Part shown: positions 16,113 through 23,257 of the stretch, one piece after another
Layout: each line of letters begins with the position of its first letter
Numbering within the stretch: the stretch's first letter is position 1
Assembly (NCBI RefSeq): GCF_041260665.1
Contig: NZ_JBGCCT010000031.1
Span: forward strand, 62,001 to 126,000
Origin: Catenulispora sp. GP43
GTDB taxonomy: Bacteria; Actinomycetota; Actinomycetes; Streptomycetales; Catenulisporaceae
Direction: 5' to 3'
DNA: 64,000 bases
Program-made: the position numbers and the translations under genes
Notes under the pieces: model-generated
Told to the model about the DNA's origin: nothing
The model's input: the letters and a program-made list of their open reading frames with translations, nothing else
Database searches by the model: none

Positions 16113-17141
16113 TCACGGACGCGGCCCTGACATCGGCCCGCGCGGTCGGGTACTCCCCCGCACCTCCAACCGGAACGGGGCGACGACGTCTCGCGGTTCC
16201 GGGCCGTCCCCGCCGCCGGTGCGCGCGCGGAGCAACTCCACCGCGGTCTCGGCGATGGCCTGCTTGTCCGGGGCGACGGTGGTCAGCCGAGGGTGGGCGT
16301 ACGCCGCCTCCTCGATGTTGTCGAACCCCGCGACGGCCACGTCGTCGGGCACCCACAGACCCCGGTCCGCGGCCGTGCGCAGCGCGCCCATGGCGAGCAG
16401 GTCGTTGAAGCAGAACACCGCGTCCGGCGGCTGTGGCAGATCGAGCAGGTCGGCCATCGCCTGCGCGCCGTCGCGCCGGTGGTACTTCGCCGCCGGCGCG
16501 ACCAGTTCCTCGCGGTACTCCAGCCCGGCCTCGGCCAGCGCCTCCCGGTAGCCGCGCAACCGCAGCGCCGCGGTGCCGCGGGCCGGGTTGGTGCCGATCG
16601 CCGCGATCCGCCGCCGTCCGAGTCCGGCCAGATGGCTCACCGCCGCCCTGGCCGCGGCGACGTTGTCGATCGCGACGCGGTCGGCCGAGGCCGGCAGCCA
16701 GTGCTCGCCGAGGATGACGAAGGGCACGCCCGGATCGCCGGCCGTCAGATCGTCGGCGGTGAGCGCCTCCGGACTCAGGATCGCACCGTCGACGATGTGC
16801 GGCCCCAGCGCGGACAGCGCTTCGCGCTCCCGCTCGCGCACGCCCTGGGTCTGCTCGATGAGCACGGTCCAGTCCCGGTCGGCCGCGGCGGTGATGACCA
16901 GACTCACCAACTCGCCGAAATAGGGCACGCCGAGTTCGGGCACGATCATGGCGATGCAGCCGGTGCGGCCGCGGCGCAGGTTGCGCGCCCCGACGTTGGG
17001 CCGGTACCCGGTGGCCTGCAGGGCCTCCTCGACCCTGCGCCGGTTCTCGGCCTTGACGAAGCCGTATCCGTTCACCACGTTCGACACGGTCTTGATCGAG
17101 ACGCCGGCGAGCGCGGCCACGTCCTTCAGGGTGGGAGCCAT
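16113..17141 (-). CDS. LacI-family transcriptional regulator
   Basis: This is a 342-aa LacI/GalR repressor. The helix-turn-helix is at the N terminus (MAPTLKDVAALAGVSIKTVS, then NVVNGYGFVK), followed by the hinge helix (EALQATGYRPNVGARNLRRG) and a periplasmic-binding-protein-like effector domain (IAMIVPELGVPYFGELVSLV, then DAVFCFNDLLAMGALRTA and VAVAGFDNIEEAAY). It is co-oriented with and upstream of the glutaminase-like gene. Two copies of TTTTACAACGTTG lie between them. A half-site, TTCTACAACATG (17151-17162), lies just upstream of its own ATG, consistent with autoregulation. The ligand is probably a sugar or a degradation product, but it is unknown. Confidence 0.92.
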   Translation of the reverse strand: MAPTLKDVAALAGVSIKTVSNVVNGYGFVKAENRRRVEEALQATGYRPNVGARNLRRGRTGCIAMIVPELGVPYFGELVSLVITAAADRDWTVLIEQTQGVREREREALSALGPHIVDGAILSPEALTADDLTAGDPGVPFVILGEHWLPASADRVAIDNVAAARAAVSHLAGLGRRRIAAIGTNPARGTAALRLRGYREALAEAGLEYREELVAPAAKYHRRDGAQAMADLLDLPQPPDAVFCFNDLLAMGALRTAADRGLWVPDDVAVAGFDNIEEAAYAHPRLTTVAPDKQAIAETAVELLRARTGGGDGPEPRDVVAPFRLEVRGSTRPRGPMSGPRP

Positions 17142-17322
17142 ACAAGCCTTCTACAACATGCGGGAAGGGGCTGAACGGGGGCCTGCCCGCTCAAGGGACC
17201 CACCCGTGAACGCCGACAAGGCCCCCCGCCAGGGGCAAGACCCCGAACAGAGATTCACTCTATTTAGTGATTCGATGCCGCGGAACCCGGGATGTGACGC
17301 TCCCGCGCGCCAAGATCCAGGC

Positions 17323-17634
17323 ATGGCACGCATCGAGGCAGCGGTGACTTCAGGCGGCGGCGTCGTGTACGACGGCCGCGCCGCGAGGATCGCCGGTTTC
17401 GGCGACGGGACAGTGAAGCTGCGCTTCGCCGACGGCGACACCCTCAACGTCGCCCTCACAGTATTCGTCCTGAACGCCCGCGTGAGCAAAGAGCCCGACA
17501 GCCCGGCGCCGACGGCCCCGTGGGAGCCCGTGGGCCAGCGGGCCCGCCACGTCCGGGGCATGCTCAACAGCTACACGAGGGGACGCAGGGCCGCACTGCA
17601 CGAACTGGGGCGACGCCATCAGCACCCTGACTGA
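17323..17634 (+). CDS. Small protein resembling the N-terminal domain of Mu/TniA-type transposases
   Basis: This is a 103-aa basic protein. Residues 8-55 (GGGVVYDGRAARIAGFGDGT and VKLRFADGDTLNVALTVFVL) form a small beta-barrel pattern. It resembles the DNA-binding start of actinomycete Mu/TniA-like integrases, which read V-x-F-D-G-x-x-x-x-V-x-x-L-x-G-T. The catalytic DDE core is absent. The tail (RGMLNSYTRGRRAALHELGR) is helical and basic. A CAAGAT box lies 6 nt before ATG 17323, as in leaderless genes. It may be a remnant of a lost mobile element or an independent small protein. The family assignment is weak. Confidence 0.45.
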   Translation: MARIEAAVTSGGGVVYDGRAARIAGFGDGTVKLRFADGDTLNVALTVFVLNARVSKEPDSPAPTAPWEPVGQRARHVRGMLNSYTRGRRAALHELGRRHQHPD

Positions 17635-17682
17635 GGGAACGCGGTCGGGTTGAGTCTTCCTCGCCTACAGCACCACCGCCGG

Positions 17683-18534
17683 TCATGCGCGGTAAAGCTC
17701 GGCGAGAAGCTCGAGCACGGGATGGACGGCCGGGTGGGGGTCGTCGCGCCACCAGGCCAGTCGCACAGCGACCGGTTCGGCGTCGCGTACCGGCACGTAG
17801 ACGATGCCCGGCCTGGGATATTGGTCGACGACGGCCTGGGCGGTGACCCCCACGCAGCGGCCGGTGGCGATGACCGTGAGCCAGTCGTCGATGTCGCGGC
17901 TCTCCTGGGTCGCGGGGCGCGCGTTCGCGGGCCACAGATCCGCGCTGGTCGTTCCGGTGCGCTGATCGACGAGCAGGACGCGGCTGCTGAGCTCGGCCAG
18001 ACGCACCGAGCGGCGCTGCGCCAGGGGGTCGGAGGCGGCCAGCGCGCACCAGCGCGCCTCCAGACCCACGATGGCGCTCTCGAAGCGGCGGTCCTCCAAC
18101 GGCCTGCGGATGACCGCGAGGTCTGCGGTGCCCTCGGCCAGGCCGGCGGTCGGGGAGTTGATGCGAAGCAGGTGCATCTGTGTTTCCGGGTGCGATTCCC
18201 GCCACCGGTGTTGAAAGGCCAGTGTGCGTCGGCCCAGTGCCGACCAGGCGTGGCCGATCCGCAGCTCGGCGTGGCCCGATGTCGCCTCCTGTACGAGGTT
18301 GTCGACCTCGGCCAGCACGCGCCGGGCGTGCGCCACGACGCGCAGTCCGATCGCGGTCGGCGAGGTCTCGCGGGACGTCCGTCGCAGCAGCCGTACGCCG
18401 AGGCGTTTCTCGAGCGCCGAAAGTGTGCGGGAGACCGCCGCCTGTGAGACACCCAGCGCGATCGCGGCGTCGGTGAACGTGCCCTCGTCCACGATCGCGA
18501 TCAGGCAGCGCAACTGGCGCAGCTCCACATCCAT
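17683..18534 (-). CDS. LysR-family transcriptional regulator
   Basis: This is a 283-aa LysR-type regulator. It has an N-terminal winged helix (MDVELRQLRCLIAIVDEGTF, then AAIALGVSQAAVSRTLSALE and KRLGVRLLRRTSRETSPT) and a C-terminal two-lobed effector domain (HAELRIGHAWSALGRRTLAF and GTADLAVIRRP). ATG 18534 is preceded, 6 nt away, by TACGCT (18541-18546), a leaderless -10 box. The in-frame extension to 18591 is therefore unlikely. It is divergent from the EamA exporter gene and very probably controls it from the 68-bp shared region. Confidence 0.92.
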   Translation of the reverse strand: MDVELRQLRCLIAIVDEGTFTDAAIALGVSQAAVSRTLSALEKRLGVRLLRRTSRETSPTAIGLRVVAHARRVLAEVDNLVQEATSGHAELRIGHAWSALGRRTLAFQHRWRESHPETQMHLLRINSPTAGLAEGTADLAVIRRPLEDRRFESAIVGLEARWCALAASDPLAQRRSVRLAELSSRVLLVDQRTGTTSADLWPANARPATQESRDIDDWLTVIATGRCVGVTAQAVVDQYPRPGIVYVPVRDAEPVAVRLAWWRDDPHPAVHPVLELLAELYRA

Positions 18535-18602
18535 AACCAAAGCGTATAGCCGGCGCGCTCCATGCATTTTGCGCACGATCCGACGCGGCACAGGATCAAT
18601 GC

Positions 18603-19517
18603 ATGCCAGCAGCCCCGACTCGCCCCGCGGACCGCGCCGTCCTGCCCACGGACCGCGCCGTCCTGCCCACGAAGCGTGGCGCCGTGCCCACGGCCGCGGT
18701 CTGCACGATGCTCGCCAGCGGCCTTTCGACCCAGCTCGGCGCCGCGATCGGGTCTCTGGCCTTCCCGGCGCTCGGCCCGCTCGGCGTCGTCGCGGTCCGC
18801 CAGTACGTCGCGGCGGCGGTGCTGCTCACCGTCGGTCGGCCCCGTCTTCGGTCCTTCACCCGGCACCAGTGGAGGCCGGTGCTGCTGCTCGCGGCCGTCT
18901 TCGGGGTGGTGAACCTGTCGCTCTACACGGCGATCGACCGGATCGGTCTCGGCGAGGCAGTCACCCTGGAGTTCCTCGGCCCCCTCACGATCGCGCTGGC
19001 CGGCTCGCGCAGACGCGTGGACCTGGGCTGCGCCGTACTCGCCGCGGCGGGAGTCGTCGCGCTGATGCGCCCGCGCCCTACCGCCGACTACCTCGGCATG
19101 GGGCTCGCCCTGCTCGCGGCCGCCTGCTGGGCCGCTTACATCCTTCTCAACCGTTCCATCGGGCAGCGCATCCCCGGGGCACAGGGCACAGCCGCCGCAG
19201 CGGGGCTGTCCGCCTTGGTCTACCTGCCCTTGGGAGCCGGCGTCGCGGTACACCACACACCTTCCGCCGGTGCGGTCGGTGCGGCTGTCGCGGCCGGAAT
19301 CCTATCCTCCGCTGTGCCGTTCCTCGCGGACCTGTACACGCTGCGCCGCGTTCCCGCCGAGGCGTTCGGACTGTTCATGAGCATCAACCCGGTGCTCGCC
19401 GCAGTCGTCGGGACGCTCGTCCTGGGACAGAAGCTCGACGTGACCGCCTGGCTGAGCATCGCGGCGATCATCACGGCCAACGCCATCAGCATCCTGACGC
19501 GGCCGCGGCGCGCTTGA
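18603..19517 (+). CDS. EamA/RhtA-like amino-acid or metabolite exporter
   Basis: This is a 304-aa inner-membrane transporter of the drug/metabolite superfamily. It has ten predicted helices in two EamA repeats, for example VVAVRQYVAAAVLLTVG, VVNLSLYTAIDRIGLGEAVT, VTLEFLGPLTIALAGSRR and FGLFMSINPVLAAVVGTLVL. Similarity to the threonine/homoserine exporter RhtA is suggested by the L-Y-T-A-I-D-R-I-x-L-G-x-A-V-x-x-E-F motif. The first 30 residues are an unusual Pro/Thr-rich repeat (R-A-V-L-P-T) encoded by a 21-bp tandem repeat. The start at 18603 sits 6 nt after CAGGAT, in a leaderless arrangement. It is divergent from the LysR gene that likely regulates it. Confidence 0.88.
   Translation: MPAAPTRPADRAVLPTDRAVLPTKRGAVPTAAVCTMLASGLSTQLGAAIGSLAFPALGPLGVVAVRQYVAAAVLLTVGRPRLRSFTRHQWRPVLLLAAVFGVVNLSLYTAIDRIGLGEAVTLEFLGPLTIALAGSRRRVDLGCAVLAAAGVVALMRPRPTADYLGMGLALLAAACWAAYILLNRSIGQRIPGAQGTAAAAGLSALVYLPLGAGVAVHHTPSAGAVGAAVAAGILSSAVPFLADLYTLRRVPAEAFGLFMSINPVLAAVVGTLVLGQKLDVTAWLSIAAIITANAISILTRPRRA
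18630..18692 (+). repeat. 21-bp in-frame tandem repeat in the exporter N terminus
   Basis: The unit GACCGCGCCGTCCTGCCCACG is present as two exact copies (18630-18650 and 18651-18671), with a third degenerate copy to 18692. It encodes repeated RAVLPT. Because 21 is divisible by three, copy-number changes would lengthen or shorten the cytoplasmic tail without breaking the frame. Confidence 0.8.
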
Positions 19518-19586
19518 CGCCGTGTCGGTGCCCCACACACGCCGAAGCCCGTATCAAGATCATTCCACGACCGCAAAGGAGCCTCC

Positions 19587-20855
19587 ATGCCCGGCGTCAC
19601 GCTGACCGACCATCTCTTCTCCGTCCCCCTCGACCATGATCGGCCGGAAGGCGAGCACATCGAGGTCTACGCCCGCGAGGTGGTGGCCGCCGGACACGAG
19701 CGCGAGCGGCTTCCCTGGCTGCTGTTCCTGCAAGGCGGCCCCGGCATGGTGCCGCCTCGTCCGGTCGGCCGGGACTCCTGGCTGGACCGCGCACTCGACG
19801 AATACCGCGTCCTGCTGCTCGACCAGCGCGGCACGGGCCGCTCCACTCCGATCACCCGCCAAACGCTCCCGGCCCGTGGCGAGCCCGCCGCTCAGGCCGA
19901 CTACCTCGCCCATTTCCGTGCCGACGCCATCGTCCGCGACGCCGAACTGATCAGGCGCGAACTGACCGACGAACCGTGGTCGGTGCTCGGCCAGAGCTTC
20001 GGCGGCATGTGTGCCGTCACCTACCTCTCGTACGCGCCCGAGGGCCTGCGCGAGGCGATCATCACCGGCGGTCTCCCCGGTCTGCGCGTCACCGCCGACG
20101 AGGTCTACCGCGCCGCCTATCCGCGCGTGCACCGCAAGAACACCGCGTACTACCGCCGATACCCGCAGGACGCCGCCTCGGTCCGCCGCATCGCCGCGCA
20201 CCTGATCGAACACCCGGCACCGATGCCGGACGGATCCCTGCTCACCGTCGAGGCCTTCCAGTCGCTCGGGCTGATGCTCGGCACGAGCGACGGCGCGGAC
20301 GTGCTGCACTACCTGCTCGAAGACACCTGGGCGGGAGCGGAGCTGTCCGACAGCTTCCTCGCCCGCGCCGCGGGTTTCCTCAGCTACGCCCAACTGCCGC
20401 TGAACCCGCTCATGCATGAACTCACCTATGCCCAACGCAGCACCGGAGCGACGAACTGGGCGGCTGAGCGGGTACGCGGCGAGTTTCCCCAGTTCGACGC
20501 GCGCATGGCGTTGGCCGGGGACGACCCGGTGCTGTTCACCGGCGAGATGACCTACCGGTGCCACTTCGACCAACCCTGCCTCGCGCCCCTGCGCGAGCCC
20601 GCCGAGGTGCTGTTCACCCGCGAGGACTGGCCCGACCTCTACGATCCTCAGCGCTTGGCCGCGAACGAGGTCCCCGTGGCCGCCGCCGTCTACCTCGACG
20701 ACATGTACGTCGACGCCACTTACTCGCTGCAGACTGCCGAGACCATCAAGGGCCTACGGCTGTGGGCGACCAACGAACACGAGCACGACGGACTTCGCGC
20801 CAGCGGCGGACGCGTCCTCGACCACCTGCTGCGGATGCTGCGCGGCCAGATCTGA
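19587..20855 (+). CDS. S33-family peptidase (proline iminopeptidase-like alpha/beta hydrolase)
   Basis: This is a 422-aa cytosolic alpha/beta hydrolase of the prolyl aminopeptidase group, which removes N-terminal proline or similar residues. Features are the oxyanion segment LLFLQGGPGMVPP, the strand VLLLDQRGTGRST characteristic of the family, the nucleophile elbow SVLGQSFGGMCAV, a helical cap with many Tyr/Arg, and the terminal His in LWATNEHEHDGLRASGG. ATG 19587 has AAAGGAG 6 nt upstream. It follows the exporter by 69 bp and could be in the same unit, which would link peptide cleavage to amino-acid export. It converges with the large operon ending at 20935. Confidence 0.88.
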   Translation: MPGVTLTDHLFSVPLDHDRPEGEHIEVYAREVVAAGHERERLPWLLFLQGGPGMVPPRPVGRDSWLDRALDEYRVLLLDQRGTGRSTPITRQTLPARGEPAAQADYLAHFRADAIVRDAELIRRELTDEPWSVLGQSFGGMCAVTYLSYAPEGLREAIITGGLPGLRVTADEVYRAAYPRVHRKNTAYYRRYPQDAASVRRIAAHLIEHPAPMPDGSLLTVEAFQSLGLMLGTSDGADVLHYLLEDTWAGAELSDSFLARAAGFLSYAQLPLNPLMHELTYAQRSTGATNWAAERVRGEFPQFDARMALAGDDPVLFTGEMTYRCHFDQPCLAPLREPAEVLFTREDWPDLYDPQRLAANEVPVAAAVYLDDMYVDATYSLQTAETIKGLRLWATNEHEHDGLRASGGRVLDHLLRMLRGQI

Positions 20856-20934
20856 AGCGGGGCTCCAACCGGTTCGACCGGTGTGTCGCGGCGCCGGCCA
20901 CGCACATGCAAGGGCCTCCCACACCGTTCCATGC

Positions 20935-22071
20935 TCAAGCCACCGGCGACGCCACCTTTCCAAAAGGGATCCACCAGAACTCGGCTCTACCGTCCGCGAT
21001 TCCGCTGGAACCGCTGACCGACAGCGTCACGCGTGTGCCCTTCCATATCGGGCACAGAGCCGTGGCGGTCCGAAACTGCGACGCCGCGCCGTCGTTCCAG
21101 ATTGCCGCCTTGGCATACGTCGGGCCGAGTACCTCACTGTTGGCATGCCAACCTTGGTTCAGCGTCCCCGCGACGCGGAGCAGGACCAGGCCCGAGGCCG
21201 CCGCCGTGAACGCGTACTGCTTCGTGCCCGCGAGGACCAGTTCATGGAACGGCCTCGCAGGTGGCAGCTCCATAAGGCCACTGACGTCCCCGCGGAAGTC
21301 GGCACTCCCCCACACCTGCAGCGCGGCGACGTCCAGGTCCGGCCGCTCGACCATCACGACGGTGGTCAGGGTGTGGGTCAGGGTCTGCCCGCCGGAGGTC
21401 ACCTTGGCCTGGAGCATGAAGCCGGTCGGCGCGGTCAGCGGCTCCGGGGTCGGCCATTCGCGGACGCTCGACACGTCCCGGGAGGTGCGGTCCCAGAACA
21501 TGGTGTATTGGGCGTCCGCACTGCCGTCCCACTTCAGGACGGCTTTCTCGCCGTTGCCGACCATCACCTTCGTCGGACGGAAGTTGCGGAAGACGAACTG
21601 GGCCGGGAACTTGGCCACGGTCGCCCGCACCGTCTTCGGGGTGTAGGAACCGTCGGTCGGGGAGGCCTCCTCGACGATCTCGATCTCGGCGTTGCCCGGC
21701 ACCGCGTTCACGGCGATCTGCGACACGGTCACCGTCACCGACTGGCCGTTGAACAGCACCGGCCGCGCGGGCACGAACTCGAAGACCTGCCACACGCCGT
21801 CGGCGTACCCGGGCCGCGCCGTCCAGCCGCTCGGCCCGGCGGACGTCAGCTGGGCGCGGTTCGCAGTCAGGGCGTCCGCGCCGTCGCCGATGCGGATCCG
21901 GACGGCGATGGACTTGCAGTACGCCGACCCGCCGCCCCGTGTCCCGACGGTGATGTCGAGGCGCGCCGGATCCTGGTCCGACACGGTCAGCGGATCCGGG
22001 TCGGGGGTCGGGGTGTATTCGAGCAGGGAGTCGGAGAACAGTATCGACACGCCCACAGGACGCACATCCAA
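20935..22071 (-). CDS. Uncharacterised Ig-like/jelly-roll protein, paralogue 2 of the DUF6603 operon
   Basis: This 378-aa protein has no signal peptide, transmembrane segment or catalytic motif that I can see. An N-terminal beta domain (about 25-130; TVGTRGGGSAYCKSIAVRIR) is followed by an Ig-like core (about 145-260; FVFRNFRPTKVMVGNGEKAV, LKWDGSADAQYTMFW and TLTHTLTTVVMVERPDLDV). The C-terminal sheet domain ends VSGSSGIADGRAEFWWIPFG. It is co-linear and clearly homologous with the neighbouring 379-aa protein, and it is the last gene of the five-gene operon. The start is uncertain. TTG 22071 is the longest reading, while GTG 22056 aligns best with the paralogue's start. Confidence 0.75.
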   Translation of the reverse strand: MDVRPVGVSILFSDSLLEYTPTPDPDPLTVSDQDPARLDITVGTRGGGSAYCKSIAVRIRIGDGADALTANRAQLTSAGPSGWTARPGYADGVWQVFEFVPARPVLFNGQSVTVTVSQIAVNAVPGNAEIEIVEEASPTDGSYTPKTVRATVAKFPAQFVFRNFRPTKVMVGNGEKAVLKWDGSADAQYTMFWDRTSRDVSSVREWPTPEPLTAPTGFMLQAKVTSGGQTLTHTLTTVVMVERPDLDVAALQVWGSADFRGDVSGLMELPPARPFHELVLAGTKQYAFTAAASGLVLLRVAGTLNQGWHANSEVLGPTYAKAAIWNDGAASQFRTATALCPIWKGTRVTLSVSGSSGIADGRAEFWWIPFGKVASPVA

Positions 22072-22097
22072 TCTCTGCGGTGGAGGCTGTCGCGGCG

Positions 22098-23237
22098 TCA
22101 GCCGAGGCGGACGGGAGGTTCCTGCGGGCCCAGGGGAAACCAGACGTACTCCACGGTGCCATCGCCGCTGGTTTCCGGCCAGATCGTGACGAGTTTCAGA
22201 GTCCGGCCAGACGCGATCGGCTGGCTCGCGGTCCCGAAGGTGCCAGGGCCGGTCACCATGACGCGTGCGACGTTTTTGGCCATTCCGGTGTCGCCCGCAC
22301 TCAAATCTATGTTCTGTTGAGCCGACGCATTGACGTGGGCTCGGATGTAGATGATTCCAGGGCCTTGGGTACGGAAATCAACGACGTAGGTGCCCTTGCG
22401 CGTTGGCTGGTAGATCAGAACCGGGTTCTGGACCAGCCCCTCCAGGGGACCACCGCGGAAGGTCGTCTTCCCACCGATGTTCAGATCGCCGACCTCCAGG
22501 TCCGGTCGTTCGACCATGACGACTGTGGTCAGGGTATGCGTCAGGGTCTCGCCGCCGGCGGTGACCTTCGCCTGAAGCATGAAACCGGTGGCTTCGGCCA
22601 GCCCCTCGGGCGTGTCCCATTCGCGGACACCCGAGACGTCCTCCGATCTGTTCCGGCCCCAGAACATGGTGTATTCGGCGCCGGCACTTCCGTCCCACCT
22701 CAGCGTCGCCTTCTCACCGTTGCCGACCATCACCTTGGTCGGACGGAAGTTGCGGAAGACGAACTCGGCCGGGAACTTGGCCACGACAGCGTCGGTGGTC
22801 TTCTCGGTGAAGGACCCGTTGGTCGGCGAGCTCTCCTCGATGATCTGCAGGTCGGCGTTGCCGGCGGTCCGGTTGACCGCGATCTGCGAGATGACCAGGG
22901 TGACAGCGCGTCCGGTGACGTTGACCGGGCGGTCGGCGGCGAACTCGAAGACCTGCCATTCACCTTCGGCGAAGCCGGGACGGGCGGTCCAGCCGGTCGC
23001 TCCCGTCACCGCGGATGTGAGTTGGGAGCGGTTCTCGGTCAGGGCCGAAGCACCCGCACCGATGCGAATCCGCACCCTGATGCTCTTACAGAAGGCCGGG
23101 CCCGAGTTCCCGACGCCGACCTGGATGTTCAACCTGCCGGTCACCGGCTGCGCCGCCGTCGAAACGGTCAGGGGATTGGGATCCGGCTCGATTTCGAAGG
23201 ACAGCAACGAGCTGGCCGACAGGATTCTGCTGTTCAT
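22098..23237 (-). CDS. Uncharacterised Ig-like/jelly-roll protein, paralogue 1 of the DUF6603 operon
   Basis: This 379-aa protein is a tandem paralogue of the gene downstream. The N-terminal part (LNIQVGVGNSGPAFCKSIRV), the Ig-like core (FVFRNFRPTKVMVGNGEKAT, then LRWDGSAGAEYTMFW and VTAGGETLTHTLTTVVMVER) and the C-terminal sheet domain (GTYVVDFRTQGPGIIYIRAH, ending TVEYVWFPLG) all align in order. The cores are nearly identical and the C-terminal domains differ most, as expected if that domain makes specific contacts. It has no export signal. ATG 23237 lies 20 nt after the preceding gene and is preceded by GGAAAGGG. A role as an accessory structural or adhesive subunit is inference only. Confidence 0.78.
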   Translation of the reverse strand: MNSRILSASSLLSFEIEPDPNPLTVSTAAQPVTGRLNIQVGVGNSGPAFCKSIRVRIRIGAGASALTENRSQLTSAVTGATGWTARPGFAEGEWQVFEFAADRPVNVTGRAVTLVISQIAVNRTAGNADLQIIEESSPTNGSFTEKTTDAVVAKFPAEFVFRNFRPTKVMVGNGEKATLRWDGSAGAEYTMFWGRNRSEDVSGVREWDTPEGLAEATGFMLQAKVTAGGETLTHTLTTVVMVERPDLEVGDLNIGGKTTFRGGPLEGLVQNPVLIYQPTRKGTYVVDFRTQGPGIIYIRAHVNASAQQNIDLSAGDTGMAKNVARVMVTGPGTFGTASQPIASGRTLKLVTIWPETSGDGTVEYVWFPLGPQEPPVRLG

Positions 23238-23257
23238 GGAGATCTGGACCCTTTCCT

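Noticed and set aside
20856-20934. ACCGGTT/ACCGGT repeats after the S33 peptidase gene
   Set aside because: Short and only partly self-complementary; not convincing as a terminator or operator.
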